From Ga0074130 sp035565355 (GTDB lineage Bacteria; Pseudomonadota; Gammaproteobacteria; Burkholderiales; Rhodocyclaceae), in assembly GCA_035565355.1 (NCBI GenBank), contig DATMSM010000020.1, positions 1-64,000 of the forward strand: a stretch of 64,000 nt of DNA, read 5' to 3'. Below are positions 1 to 8,753 of the stretch, piece by piece. The notes beneath the pieces were generated by a model. It did no database searches. It saw nothing but the letters and a program-made list of their open reading frames with translations, and was not told where the DNA came from. How positions within the stretch are numbered: the stretch's first letter is position 1; each line of letters begins with the position of its first letter. A program made the position numbers and the translations under genes.

Positions 1-19
1 GCTGAAAACCGAGCTTGGC

Positions 20-187
20 TTACTTGAGCTTCGTTTCCTTGTACGCCACGTGCTTGCGCGCTTTGGGATCAAACTTCATGATCTCCATCTTTTCCGGCAT
101 GGTGCGCTTGTTCTTCGTCGTGGTGTAGAAGTGGCCGGTACCGGCCGTGGATTCCAGCTTGATCTTTTCGCGACCGGCTTTAGCCAT
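20..187 (-). CDS. rpmG: 50S ribosomal protein L33
   Basis: Translating the minus strand from the ATG at 187 gives a 55-residue basic protein starting MAKAGREKIKLES and ending KHVAYKETKLK, the usual size and pattern of bacterial L33, a component of the large ribosomal subunit. It lies 19 bases after rpmB on the same strand, the standard rpmB-rpmG pair, and should share the promoter upstream of rpmB. The gene lacks the CxxC zinc-binding motifs found in some L33 paralogues, so it is the zinc-independent form. Confidence 0.95.
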   Translation of the reverse strand: MAKAGREKIKLESTAGTGHFYTTTKNKRTMPEKMEIMKFDPKARKHVAYKETKLK

Positions 188-206
188 GATCGTGTCTCCT
201 GACTAG

Positions 207-443
207 TTAAACAGCTTCGCCGCGAGCGCGCAGATCGGCCAGAACGGATTCGATACCGTTCTTGTCGATGGTGCGCAGGCCGGCGGTGGATACGCGCAGG
301 CGCACCCAGCGATTTTCGGTTTCGATCCAGAAGCGGCGGCTTTGCAGGTTAGGCAGGAAGCGGCGCTTGGTCTTGTTGTTGGCGTGGGAAACGTTGTTTC
401 CGACCATCGGGGCTTTGCCCGTTACTTGACAGACGCGAGACAT
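207..443 (-). CDS. rpmB: 50S ribosomal protein L28
   Basis: A 78-residue protein beginning MSRVCQVTGKAPMVGNNVSH, the typical N-terminus of L28, followed by the conserved KTKRRFLPNLQ stretch. L28 is a large-subunit ribosomal protein. A purine-rich GGAGC precedes the ATG. The gene is first in a two-gene operon with rpmG, and a good sigma-70-type promoter lies at 480-509, between it and radC. Confidence 0.97.
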   Translation of the reverse strand: MSRVCQVTGKAPMVGNNVSHANNKTKRRFLPNLQSRRFWIETENRWVRLRVSTAGLRTIDKNGIESVLADLRARGEAV

Positions 444-479
444 GATTGCTCCAAAAATTCGGTTTCAGCAGAGCCCGGC

Positions 480-509
480 AGTATAACCGCGCTTTAGCCG
501 GTAAATCAA
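480..509 (-). promoter_or_regulatory. Sigma-70-type promoter of rpmB-rpmG
   Basis: On the minus strand TTGATT (504-509) is followed after 18 bases by TATACT (480-485), about 35 bases before the rpmB start. Both hexamers are close to the sigma-70 consensus and the site lies in the radC-rpmB gap. Not tested; called from sequence match only. Confidence 0.6.
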
Positions 510-546
510 GCCCTTTTTCGGTTTTCTACGCCAGACGGGGCTGGCG

Positions 547-1227
547 CTAGAGCAGGCCCCGTTCGGCGAAGGAAAGAGGCCGGGCGCTGCCAGCGACGAT
601 AAAGTGGTCTAGAACCCTGACATCGACCAGGGCCAGGGCCTGTTTCAGGTTTTGCGTCAGGAGCTCGTCCGCAGCCGAGGGCTCGGCCACGCCAGAGGGA
701 TGATTATGGCAGAGCAGGACGGCGGCGGCATTGTGGGCCAATGCCCGTTTGACGACCTCGCGTGGATAGACCGAGGTCTGGGCCAGCGTCCCTTTGAATA
801 ACTCCTCCCAGGCAATCAGGCGATTTTTGGAGTCCAGCCACAGGGCGCCGAAGACCTCGTAACCGAGGCCGCCCAGTTTGAGCGTCAGCCACTCGCGCAC
901 GGCCGTCGGCGAGGACAGCAGATCCTTGTGGCTCATCTGCGCATTCAGCGCGCGGCGGGCCATCTCCAGCACGGCCTTCAACTGCACCGCCTTGGCCGGG
1001 CCCATGCCGGGCACGGCGGCAATTTCCTTGAGCGAGGCTGCGGCCAGGCGCGGCAGGTTGTTGTCGAAGCGGGCGAGCAGTTCACGGGCGAGATCGACGG
1101 CGCTTTTGCCCCGGACGCCGACGCGCAGGAAGATCGCCAGCAACTCGGCATCCGAAAGCGCTTCCGGGCCGAGCGTGAGCAGACGTTCGCGGGGTCTTTC
1201 GTGTTCGGGCCAGTCGCTGATTGCCAT
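547..1227 (-). CDS. radC: RadC family protein (JAB/MPN domain)
   Basis: A 226-residue protein with an N-terminal helix-hairpin-helix-like region (about residues 20-90, including the AAVPGMGPAKA segment) and a C-terminal JAB/MPN metalloprotease-like domain with the CHNHPSG motif and a downstream aspartate typical of the JAMM metal site. The family is named for radiation sensitivity, but the role in repair is doubtful and no substrate is firmly known. It diverges from coaBC with 42 bases between starts, an arrangement common in proteobacteria. The start is the ATG giving MAISDWPEHERPRERLL. Confidence 0.93.
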   Translation of the reverse strand: MAISDWPEHERPRERLLTLGPEALSDAELLAIFLRVGVRGKSAVDLARELLARFDNNLPRLAAASLKEIAAVPGMGPAKAVQLKAVLEMARRALNAQMSHKDLLSSPTAVREWLTLKLGGLGYEVFGALWLDSKNRLIAWEELFKGTLAQTSVYPREVVKRALAHNAAAVLLCHNHPSGVAEPSAADELLTQNLKQALALVDVRVLDHFIVAGSARPLSFAERGLL

Positions 1228-1269
1228 CGGTTAGAATGCCGTCATCATCTGGAAGCAGGGCATTTTGCC

Positions 1270-2457
1270 ATGTCATTACTTGCAGGAAAACGGATTGTTC
1301 TCGGGGTTACCGGCGGTGTGGCGGCGTACAAGGCGGCCGAGCTGGCGCGCCTTTTCGTCAAGGCCGGCGCCCGCGTCGATGTCGTGCTGACCGAAGCCGG
1401 TGCTCACTTTGTCGGGGCTGCCACTTTTCAGGCCATTACCGGCCATGCCGTATGGTCGGACCTGTGGGATGCGCGCATGCCCAACGGCATGGCACACATC
1501 GATCTGTCGCGCGGCGCCGACGTCATCCTGATTGCGCCGGCCAGCGCCGATACCCTGGCCCGTCTGGCGCAGGGCCGTTCCGACGACTTGCTGACCACGC
1601 TGTGTCTGGCGCGCGACTGCCCGCTGCTGGTGGCGCCGGCCATGAATCGCCAGATGTGGGAAAACCTGGCCACGCAGAGAAATGTCGCCCAGGTTCGTGC
1701 TGATGGCATTCAGGTACTGGGCCCTGCATCGGGTGAACAGGCCTGTGGCGAGATTGGCGAAGGGCGCATGCTCGAACCGGAGGAGTTGTTCGATGCCCTG
1801 GTCTATTACTTCCAGCCCAAGAAGCTGGCCGGCCGGCGCGTGCTGCTGACGGCGGGGCCGACCTTCGAGCCGCTGGATCCGGTGCGCGGCATCACCAATT
1901 CAAGCTCGGGCAAGATGGGCTTTTCGCTGGCGCGTGCGTGCGCCGAAGCCGGCGCCGTGGTGACTGTCGTGGCCGGCCCGAGCAGCCAGCCCACGCCGCA
2001 TGGCGTGCTACGCATCAATGTGCAGAGCGCGCTGGAAATGCGCGAGGCGGTGCTGGCGCAATTGCCGACCGACATCTTCATTGCCGTGGCTGCCGTGGCC
2101 GACTATCGTCCGGCCGCCATCGTGCCGCACAAGATCAAGAAGCAGGCCGACACCCTGACCGTTGAACTCACCAAGAACCCGGACATCCTGGCCGAGGTTG
2201 CCGGCATGGACAAGCCGCCCTTCTGCGTCGGTTTCGCCGCCGAGAGCCAGGATCTGGCCGAGTACGCCGAAGGCAAACGGCGCGCCAAGAAGCTACCCTT
2301 GGTGGTGGGCAATCTGGTGCAGGACGGCTTGGGCGGGGAAGGCAATCAAGTGACCTTGTTTGCCGACAACGGCGTGTATCCGCTGCCTGCCGCCGACAAG
2401 CTCACGATTGCGCGCAGCATCGTTAACCACATTGCCGGATTGCTGGAGGTGAAGTAA
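1270..2457 (+). CDS. coaBC: Bifunctional phosphopantothenoylcysteine decarboxylase/phosphopantothenate-cysteine ligase
   Basis: A 395-residue flavoprotein catalysing two steps of coenzyme A synthesis. The N-terminal CoaC half shows GVTGGVAAYKAAEL, the PAMNRQMWEN motif and the ACGEIGEGRM flap with the catalytic cysteine. The CoaB half starts near residue 190 with GPTFEPLDPVRGITN and the SSGKMG motif for CTP-dependent ligation to cysteine. The ATG at 1270 matches the family N-terminus (MSLLAGKRIVLGVTGG); the open frame runs further upstream only because it overlaps radC antisense. Its stop overlaps the dut start by one base (TAATG), so the two genes are probably translationally coupled. Confidence 0.97.
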   Translation: MSLLAGKRIVLGVTGGVAAYKAAELARLFVKAGARVDVVLTEAGAHFVGAATFQAITGHAVWSDLWDARMPNGMAHIDLSRGADVILIAPASADTLARLAQGRSDDLLTTLCLARDCPLLVAPAMNRQMWENLATQRNVAQVRADGIQVLGPASGEQACGEIGEGRMLEPEELFDALVYYFQPKKLAGRRVLLTAGPTFEPLDPVRGITNSSSGKMGFSLARACAEAGAVVTVVAGPSSQPTPHGVLRINVQSALEMREAVLAQLPTDIFIAVAAVADYRPAAIVPHKIKKQADTLTVELTKNPDILAEVAGMDKPPFCVGFAAESQDLAEYAEGKRRAKKLPLVVGNLVQDGLGGEGNQVTLFADNGVYPLPAADKLTIARSIVNHIAGLLEVK

Positions 2458-2906
2458 TGCATCAGATCGACGTCAAGCTGCTCGACCCGCGTCTCAAGGA
2501 GCAGCCGCCGCACTACGCCACCCCCGGTTCGGCCGGGCTCGATCTGCGCGCCTGTATCGAAACCTCGATGAAAATCGCGCCGGGTCAGACCGTGCTGGTG
2601 CCGACGGGCATGGCCATCCACCTGGCCGACCCGGGCCTCGCTGCCATGATCCTGCCGCGCTCGGGCCTGGGCCACAAGCACGGCATCGTGTTGGGCAATC
2701 TGGTGGGCTTGATCGACTCGGATTACCAGGGCGAAATCTTCGTCTCGACCTGGAACCGGGGCCACGACATGTTCACCCTCAATCCCATGGATCGACTCGC
2801 CCAACTGGTGATCGTGCCGGTCCTGCAGGTGGGCTTTAATGTCGTGGACGAGTTCTCCGAGAGCGAACGGGGCGCGGGCGGTTTCGGTAGTACGGGCAAG
2901 GCCTGA
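2457..2906 (+). CDS. dut: Deoxyuridine 5'-triphosphate nucleotidohydrolase
   Basis: A 149-residue trimeric dUTPase that hydrolyses dUTP to dUMP and pyrophosphate, keeping uracil out of DNA and feeding thymidylate synthesis. The family motifs are in order: GSAGLDLRA, PRSGLG, the GLIDSDYQGEI loop with the catalytic aspartate, RLAQLVI, and the C-terminal glycine-rich GGFGSTG arm. It overlaps coaBC by one base and is followed by a bidirectional terminator. Confidence 0.98.
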   Translation: MHQIDVKLLDPRLKEQPPHYATPGSAGLDLRACIETSMKIAPGQTVLVPTGMAIHLADPGLAAMILPRSGLGHKHGIVLGNLVGLIDSDYQGEIFVSTWNRGHDMFTLNPMDRLAQLVIVPVLQVGFNVVDEFSESERGAGGFGSTGKA

Positions 2907-2921
2907 GCGCTGCCCGCCAAT

Positions 2922-2950
2922 AAAAAAGGAGGCTGTGGCCTCCTTTTTTA
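2922..2950. terminator. Bidirectional intrinsic terminator between dut and the carbonic anhydrase gene
   Basis: An inverted repeat with arms AAAAAAGGAGGC and GCCTCCTTTTTT (the central bases shared) lies between convergent genes. It gives a stem followed by a U-run when read in either direction. Confidence 0.85.
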
Positions 2951-2960
2951 TTTCTCACGC

Positions 2961-3707
2961 TCAGTGACCGGAGATCACACGTCGACCGTGTAGTGGCTGG
3001 ATCGGACGTGCATTCATCGGGTACAGCCCCTTGAATGCAGCGAACTGGCCGACAGAAATCTGCACGGGTTTTTGTAGCACCTGCCAGCGCACGCCTTCGG
3101 AGCAGGGTGGGGTGGTTAGCGAGCCCTGGAAGGCGTAGTAGCTGCGATCCTGCGGCAGCAAGCCGGTCGTGTTGAAGGGCTCCGACAAGGCCTGCTTCTC
3201 GCCCGCCTTGGCCGGCATGGCACTGAAGGTTTCCTTCAATGCGGCATTCTCCTGGCCGAGTTCGAGCAGCACGGCGACCACCGCCAACTTGCCCGTCGCG
3301 CTCTTGTGTACCAGGTGGGCCACCATGGGGAAGTGGCGACCGTCGATCTGCTCCTCGCTGGGCGTGTGGAAATGAAACTGGAGCAGCGTAAACGCCTCGT
3401 CGCCCAGCTTGATCGAGCCGCCATCGGCCAGATTGACCTGGACGGTGTGGCCATTATTGACCACCTCGGCGGCGCTGGCCTTGTAGTTGAAGGCGATAGG
3501 CTTCAGGTCGGCCGACTTTTTGACAGTGCTGATATTGATCGGCGATTGTTCCTTGCCGTGCTTGCATGCCGTGAAGCCCGGGTCGAGTTTGCCCCAATGG
3601 TGCGGGCCTGCGTGGCCTTCGTAAGCCCAATGTCCGTGGTCATGGGCCTGAACCAGGCACGAGGCGGCGAACAGGGCGACGCCCAGCGACAGTGTGCGCA
3701 ACTTCAT
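2961..3707 (-). CDS. Periplasmic alpha-carbonic anhydrase
   Basis: A 248-residue alpha-class carbonic anhydrase converting CO2 and water to bicarbonate. A Sec signal peptide (MKLRTLSLGVALFAASCLVQA) indicates periplasmic location. The mature protein begins with a histidine-rich stretch and carries WGKLDP, the QSPINI motif, zinc ligands H112 and H114 (FHFHTPSE) and H131 (AHLVH), and the SLTTPPCSEGVRW motif whose cysteine probably pairs with C48. A clear AGGAG lies upstream of the ATG at 3707; the frame remains open further upstream but those codons have no protein similarity I recognise. It lies downstream of moaC with a 98-base gap holding an inverted repeat. Confidence 0.95.
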   Translation of the reverse strand: MKLRTLSLGVALFAASCLVQAHDHGHWAYEGHAGPHHWGKLDPGFTACKHGKEQSPINISTVKKSADLKPIAFNYKASAAEVVNNGHTVQVNLADGGSIKLGDEAFTLLQFHFHTPSEEQIDGRHFPMVAHLVHKSATGKLAVVAVLLELGQENAALKETFSAMPAKAGEKQALSEPFNTTGLLPQDRSYYAFQGSLTTPPCSEGVRWQVLQKPVQISVGQFAAFKGLYPMNARPIQPLHGRRVISGH

Positions 3708-3732
3708 AATGTCTCCTAAATTGTTTTTTTGA

Positions 3733-3760
3733 ATGTCTGCAAATTTTTGTTCGCAGACAT
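3733..3760. repeat. Inverted repeat upstream of the carbonic anhydrase gene
   Basis: ATGTCTGC (3733-3740) and its exact complement GCAGACAT (3753-3760) are separated by 12 AT-rich bases, 26 bases upstream of the carbonic anhydrase start. The spacing suits a dimeric regulator; it could also be a weak hairpin at the end of moaC. I cannot tell which from sequence alone. Confidence 0.4.
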
Positions 3761-3805
3761 GCAATTCTGACATTGATGACGGCTTTGCGCGAAGCGACTG
3801 CGAAA

Positions 3806-4294
3806 TCAGCCGGCTTGCCAGTGCCCCGACTTGCCGCCCTGCTTCTCGAGCAGACGGATATCCTCGATGCGCATGCCGCGATCCACTGCCTTGCACATGT
3901 CGTAAATGGTCAGCAGGCCGACGCTGACGGCGGTCAGAGCTTCCATTTCCACGCCGGTCTTGCCGGTGGTATGTGCGGCGACTTCGCATTCGACCGCATT
4001 TGCGGCAGCATCGATCCGGAACTCGGCGGCAACCCGGGTCAGCGCAATCGGATGGCAGAGCGGAATCAGCTCGCTGGTGCGCTTGGACGCCTGAATCGCG
4101 GCGATGCGGGCAATGCCGATGACATCGCCCTTCTTGGCGTCGCCGGCCTGGATCAGAGCCAGGGTTTCGGGCTGCATGACAATGCGTCCGGCGGCGCGCG
4201 CGATGCGCTGGGTGTCGTCCTTGGCGCCGACATCGACCATATGTGCCTGGCCGGCGGAATCGAAGTGGGTGAGTGGGGAAGTGGGTGCGCTCAT
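3806..4294 (-). CDS. moaC: Cyclic pyranopterin monophosphate synthase
   Basis: A 162-residue MoaC, which with MoaA converts GTP to cyclic pyranopterin monophosphate, the first stage of molybdenum cofactor synthesis. Conserved blocks visible are FDSAGQAHMVDVG, KKGDVIGIARIA, TSELIPLCHPI, TGVEMEALTAVSV and the AVDRGMRIED segment near the end. The ATG at 4294 is preceded by AGGA at good spacing, so the longer open frame upstream is not needed. It is divergent from bepA and separate from other moa genes. Confidence 0.97.
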   Translation of the reverse strand: MSAPTSPLTHFDSAGQAHMVDVGAKDDTQRIARAAGRIVMQPETLALIQAGDAKKGDVIGIARIAAIQASKRTSELIPLCHPIALTRVAAEFRIDAAANAVECEVAAHTTGKTGVEMEALTAVSVGLLTIYDMCKAVDRGMRIEDIRLLEKQGGKSGHWQAG

Positions 4295-4364
4295 CGGGTT
4301 TCCTGGAATGGGGAAGGGGCGGCTCGCGGCGAAGCCGGCCGGACAAGGCGTTATCATAACGGCT

Positions 4365-5855
4365 ATGCCTGTGTCTTACCCCATCCGCCCGCCCACTTCG
4401 CGTCCGCGTCGCTCCCTGGCCTTGCGCCGTACGGCGGCCGTACTCCTGTCCTTGTTGCTGGTACCGCCGGCCGGAGTGGCGCAGGGCCTGCCTGATCTGG
4501 GCGAACTGGCCCAGGTCGATCTGCCGCCGGCGGTGGAGCAACGCATCGGTCAGGCCATGCTCAATGAATATCGTGCGTCGGCGGATTTTGTGGACGACGC
4601 CGAAATCACTGCCTACGTCAATCGGCTCGGGCGGGGGCTGGCCGCACACATCGACGAGACCTATCAGGCTTTCGAGTTCTTTGTCCTGCGCGACAAGACC
4701 CTCAATGCCTTTGCCATGCCCGGCGGCTATATCGGCCTGCATACCGGGCTGATTACCGCGGCGGAGTCCGAATCGGAATTGGCCGGCGTGCTGGGGCATG
4801 AAATCTCGCACGTCACGCAGCGCCATCTGGCCCGACTTTTCAACAAGCAGAATCAGACTTCGGTGCCGATGATGGTGGCCATGGCCCTGGCGCTGCTGGC
4901 CGCGCGCAACAACAGTCAGGCCGCGATCGGCGGCGTCGCCGCGGTGGGTGCCGCCGGCATGCAGAACCAGCTCAACTACTCGCGTGACTTCGAGCGCGAG
5001 GCGGATCGGATGGGGCTCAGGCTGCTCGACAAGGCTGGCTATGACGTGCGCGGCATGGAAAATTTCTTCGAGCGTCTGCAACGCTTTGGCCGTCTTTACG
5101 AAGGCAATGCGCCGGGTTATCTGCGGACTCACCCGCTCACCACCGAGCGTATCGCCGACATGGACAATCGCATCCAGGGGATGACGCGGCGTACGCTGCC
5201 GGATTCGCTCGACCTGCGCCTGGTGCAGGCCAAGATCATCGCCGGCGAAGGCCAGGGGCGTGATGCCGTGCTCGAGTTTCAGGGCATGTTGCGTGAGAAA
5301 AGCTATCGCAGCGAGGTCGCGACCTGGTTCGGCCTGGCGCATGCGCAGCTGCGTGCGCTCAATGTCGCCGGCGCGGCGCAGGCCTTGGCCGAGGTGCGCC
5401 GGCTCAAGGCGGATTCGCCCATGGTGGAAACCCTGACTGCGCAGGTGCAGCAGCGCCAGGGCGATGCCGCCGCCGCGGAGGCGACGCTGCGCCAGTCATT
5501 GCAGCGCCATCCGCAGGATCGGCCCACCTCCTATGCGCTGATTGCACAGCTGCAGACGATGCAGAAGCATGAGGCTGCGCTGCGGCAGGTAAAATACGAT
5601 CTGCAGTACTGGCCCAATGATGCGCAGCTCTACTTTCTGCAGGCGCAAAGCTACGCGGCGCTGGGCAATCCGCTGCAGCAATTCAAGTCGCAGGCCGAAG
5701 GCCATGTGTTGCGCGGCCAGTTGATGCCGGCCATCCAACAGCTGATGCAGGCGCAGAAGGTGCCGGACGGCGACTTTTTTGAACATTCGCAGGTGGATGC
5801 CCGTCTGCGCGAACTGAAGCAAAGACAGGCCGAAGAGGCCAAATCGAAATCCTGA
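4365..5855 (+). CDS. bepA: Periplasmic M48 metalloprotease with TPR repeats (BepA-like)
   Basis: A 496-residue exported zinc metalloprotease. The N-terminus is basic then hydrophobic (VLLSLLLVPPAGVAQG), fitting a cleaved signal peptide. The HEISH motif at residues 145-149 is the M48 zinc site. The second half (about residue 270 onward) has helical repeats of TPR type. In E. coli BepA assists and quality-controls outer membrane proteins such as LptD; the same role is inferred here, in keeping with lptFG in the window. The start at 4365 gives a sensible signal peptide; the frame is open upstream only as antisense to moaC. Confidence 0.9.
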   Translation: MPVSYPIRPPTSRPRRSLALRRTAAVLLSLLLVPPAGVAQGLPDLGELAQVDLPPAVEQRIGQAMLNEYRASADFVDDAEITAYVNRLGRGLAAHIDETYQAFEFFVLRDKTLNAFAMPGGYIGLHTGLITAAESESELAGVLGHEISHVTQRHLARLFNKQNQTSVPMMVAMALALLAARNNSQAAIGGVAAVGAAGMQNQLNYSRDFEREADRMGLRLLDKAGYDVRGMENFFERLQRFGRLYEGNAPGYLRTHPLTTERIADMDNRIQGMTRRTLPDSLDLRLVQAKIIAGEGQGRDAVLEFQGMLREKSYRSEVATWFGLAHAQLRALNVAGAAQALAEVRRLKADSPMVETLTAQVQQRQGDAAAAEATLRQSLQRHPQDRPTSYALIAQLQTMQKHEAALRQVKYDLQYWPNDAQLYFLQAQSYAALGNPLQQFKSQAEGHVLRGQLMPAIQQLMQAQKVPDGDFFEHSQVDARLRELKQRQAEEAKSKS

Positions 5856-5898
5856 AAACCCTGCACCCCTCCTGCGGTGATGCCATCCGCACTACATC

Positions 5899-6714
5899 AT
5901 GACCAAACAAAGCCACATCACGCCCCAGCTCATGCGCATCGACGACGAGCCGTTCTACCAGCCCGTCGACAACGAAATCGAAATGTTCGAAGCCGCCGCC
6001 AAGGCCGGCCTGCCTGTGCTGCTGAAGGGCCCGACCGGCTGCGGCAAGACGCGCTTTGTCGAACATATGGCCTGGAAGCTGGGCCGTCCGCTGGTGACGG
6101 TCTCCTGCCACGACGATCTGACCACCGCCGACCTGATCGGCCGTTACCTGATCATCGGCGACGAGACCGTCTGGGTGGACGGGCCGCTGGCAGCAGCCGT
6201 GCGCGCCGGTGCGATCTGCTATCTCGACGAGATTGTCGAGGCCCGCAAGGACACCACCGTGGTCATTCACCCGCTCGCCGACGCGCGCCGCGTGCTGAAT
6301 ATCGACAAGCACGGCGAACAGGTCGAGGCGCCGCCGGAGTTCATGCTGGTGATCTCGTACAACCCGGGTTATCAGAGCGTGTTGAAGGAAATCAAACCCT
6401 CGACGCGTCAAAGATTCATCGCCTTTGATTTCGATTACCCAAGCGCTGCCGTGGAAGCGAAGATCGTCGCCGCCGAAGGTGGCATTTCCGAGGAGCTTGC
6501 GCAGAAGCTGGTCAAGCTTGGGCACATGACGCGTAATCTCAAGGGGGCCGGTCTCGACGAGGGCGCCAGCACGCGCCTGCTCGTGCATGCGGCCCAACTG
6601 ATCGCCACCGGTGTCGCGCCGCAGGCTGCCTGCACGGCCGCTGTAGCGCGTTCGCTGTCCGACGACCCGGACATGACCGCCAGCCTGCAAGACTTGGTCA
6701 ACGCCGTTTTCTGA
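5899..6714 (+). CDS. MoxR-type AAA+ ATPase of the CbbQ/NirQ/NorQ family
   Basis: A 271-residue AAA+ ATPase. Walker A is GPTGCGKT (residues 44-51), followed by the family block VSCHDDLTTADLIGRYL, Walker B ICYLDEI, and SYNPGYQSVLK, all diagnostic for the CbbQ/NirQ/NorQ group. Members of this group, together with a VWA partner, activate RuBisCO (CbbQ-CbbO) or nitric-oxide reductase (NorQ-NorD). The next gene, one base downstream, is that VWA partner. Neither RuBisCO nor nor genes are in the window, so the target enzyme is undetermined; the sequence resembles CbbQ as well as NorQ. Confidence 0.9.
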   Translation: MTKQSHITPQLMRIDDEPFYQPVDNEIEMFEAAAKAGLPVLLKGPTGCGKTRFVEHMAWKLGRPLVTVSCHDDLTTADLIGRYLIIGDETVWVDGPLAAAVRAGAICYLDEIVEARKDTTVVIHPLADARRVLNIDKHGEQVEAPPEFMLVISYNPGYQSVLKEIKPSTRQRFIAFDFDYPSAAVEAKIVAAEGGISEELAQKLVKLGHMTRNLKGAGLDEGASTRLLVHAAQLIATGVAPQAACTAAVARSLSDDPDMTASLQDLVNAVF

Positions 6715-6715
6715 C

Positions 6716-8740
6716 ATGAACAGCAGCGCCGTCCGGCGTCTTTTCAGCAGTGAACTCGAAGTCCGCTTCGAGAACGCGCTGCCGGGCCATCCCGATGCTG
6801 ATGGCATGCGACGTGCCGTGAGCGGGGTGGAGAAGCTGTCGCGCACGCAGCAGGACCTTGTGCTGCACTGGCTCGATGCCGCCGCGCAGAGCAGCTTTGA
6901 ACTGGCCCTGTTCATGACTCAGATGGCGCCTGCCGCCCTGGAAAGACTGGATGCGGAAGGTTTCGAGATCTGGGTCCTCAACGGTCTGGACATGAAGGAC
7001 CGCGAGGACGTGCCGACGGCCAAGGCCTTTCTGCGCGACCTTGACGACTTCCTGCTGCGCTACCGCTACAACGAGTCGGTCGCCAGCTTCGACGACATCA
7101 TCCACCAGACCTCCATTTTCCTGCAGGCGATTTCCGGCGAGGCGCTCGACATTCGCGTCGACGAGCGCGACCGGGCCTGGACCGACACCAAGGCGCTGTA
7201 TCTGCCCTATGAGCTGGCGGCCCTGCCCGACGCGGCTTCGAATCGCAAGCTCTACAAGGCCATGGCCACCCTGCTGTGGGCGCAGACCCGCTACGGCACC
7301 TTCTATGCGGACCCGACGGCGGAGGGCGAGGCGGTGACCCAGAATGCCCTGCTTCGTTACGGCAAGGACGAGCGAGCCCTGCGCTTGCTGGCAGCGCTCG
7401 AAGCGGTTCGGCTCGAAGCCAAGTTGGCCAAGGACCTGCCCGGCCTGGTGGCCGAAATTGCCGAGCTGCGCGGCCCCTGGCCGGCAGCGCTGCTGCCGGC
7501 CCTGCCGAGCCTGTCTCGGCCCGATGCCACGCTGGCCGACACGCTGGAGGTGCTGGACGCCTTCCTGCGCACCGACGTGGATATTGCGGCGATGGTGCAT
7601 GCCGCCACCATTGACCCCGAACAGACGATGAAGAACATCCGTGCAGAGAAGCGCACCGATGGCAGGCCGAGCCTGGGCGCGGCGGAGGAGGACTTCGATC
7701 CCTTTCCGTCCGAGTACGATGACGGCGAAGCGGTGGGCGAGGGCAAGGAGGCGGAGGAAACGCCGCCCGGCGACATGCCGAGCTCGGCCACGCTCGGCCG
7801 CAATCCGGTGCGCCGCAATGACGATGTCGTGGTGCAGGCCAAGCACGGCCCGCAGCTGTTTCCCGAGCCGGACTTCAAGTATCACGAGTGGGATTTCCAG
7901 CGCGGCGCCTATCGCGAGGACTGGTGCCATCTCTATGAAGTGCCGGTCCTGCCCGGTGATCCCAACTACGTCAATCAGGTCAAGCACAAGTATCGCGCTT
8001 ACATCTGGCAGATACGCCGTCAGCTTGAAATGATCAAAGGCGAGGACAAGATGCTCTCGCGCCAAGTGGATGGCGAGGAAATGGATATCGATGCGGTGAT
8101 CGAAAGCGTCATCGATCACAGGAACGGTGGCGAACCCTCCGATCGCCTGTTCCGCCGCCGCGTCCGCAACGAGCGTTCGCTGGCGGTGATGTTCATGGTC
8201 GACATGAGCGGCTCGACCAAGGGCTGGGTGAACAACGCCGAACGCGAATCGCTGATCCTGCTGTGCGAGGCGCTGGAGCTGCTCAACGACAATTACGCCA
8301 TCTATGGCTTCTCCGGCTGGGGCCACAAGCGTTGCGAGATCTATCCGGTCAAGCGTTTCGACGAGCAGTACGACGACCATGTGCGCGCCAAGATTGCCGG
8401 TATCGAAGGCAAGGACTTCACGCGCATGGGGGTGGCGGTGCGCCACCTGTCCAAGCTGCTGGAAGAGCAGGGTGCGCGCCACAAGCTGCTGGTGACGATC
8501 TCGGACGGTTACCCGGACGACTTCGGCGACGAATACCGCAACGACTACGGCATCGAGGACACGCGCCGCGCCCTGCAGGAGGCGCACGAACGCGGCATCC
8601 GCAGTTTCTGCGTGACCATCGACCGCCAAGGGGCTGACTATCTGCCGCGCCTCTACGGGCCGGCGCGTTATGAGGTCGTACCCAACGCCTATAGACTGCC
8701 CATGCGCATGGCGGAAATCTATCGCCACCTAACGACTTGA
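6716..8740 (+). CDS. VWA-domain activase partner (CbbO/NorD family)
   Basis: A 674-residue protein with a long helical N-terminal region, an acidic low-complexity linker near residues 320-360, and a C-terminal von Willebrand A domain. The MIDAS motif DMSGS is near residue 496, with downstream SDGYPDD completing the metal site. CbbO and NorD proteins have this layout; the pair works as an AAA+ motor (previous gene) plus a VWA adaptor that docks on the target metalloenzyme. The length lies between typical NorD and typical CbbO, so I do not choose. It starts one base after the ATPase stop and is followed 13 bases later by a TusA-like gene. Confidence 0.88.
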   Translation: MNSSAVRRLFSSELEVRFENALPGHPDADGMRRAVSGVEKLSRTQQDLVLHWLDAAAQSSFELALFMTQMAPAALERLDAEGFEIWVLNGLDMKDREDVPTAKAFLRDLDDFLLRYRYNESVASFDDIIHQTSIFLQAISGEALDIRVDERDRAWTDTKALYLPYELAALPDAASNRKLYKAMATLLWAQTRYGTFYADPTAEGEAVTQNALLRYGKDERALRLLAALEAVRLEAKLAKDLPGLVAEIAELRGPWPAALLPALPSLSRPDATLADTLEVLDAFLRTDVDIAAMVHAATIDPEQTMKNIRAEKRTDGRPSLGAAEEDFDPFPSEYDDGEAVGEGKEAEETPPGDMPSSATLGRNPVRRNDDVVVQAKHGPQLFPEPDFKYHEWDFQRGAYREDWCHLYEVPVLPGDPNYVNQVKHKYRAYIWQIRRQLEMIKGEDKMLSRQVDGEEMDIDAVIESVIDHRNGGEPSDRLFRRRVRNERSLAVMFMVDMSGSTKGWVNNAERESLILLCEALELLNDNYAIYGFSGWGHKRCEIYPVKRFDEQYDDHVRAKIAGIEGKDFTRMGVAVRHLSKLLEEQGARHKLLVTISDGYPDDFGDEYRNDYGIEDTRRALQEAHERGIRSFCVTIDRQGADYLPRLYGPARYEVVPNAYRLPMRMAEIYRHLTT

Positions 8741-8753
8741 TAACGAGGTAACC

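Noticed and set aside
2961..5342. A single 793-codon minus-strand frame that could suggest a fusion upstream of the carbonic anhydrase
   Set aside because: Only the last 248 codons make a carbonic anhydrase with its own signal peptide and ribosome-binding site. The rest overlaps moaC in another frame and bepA antisense.
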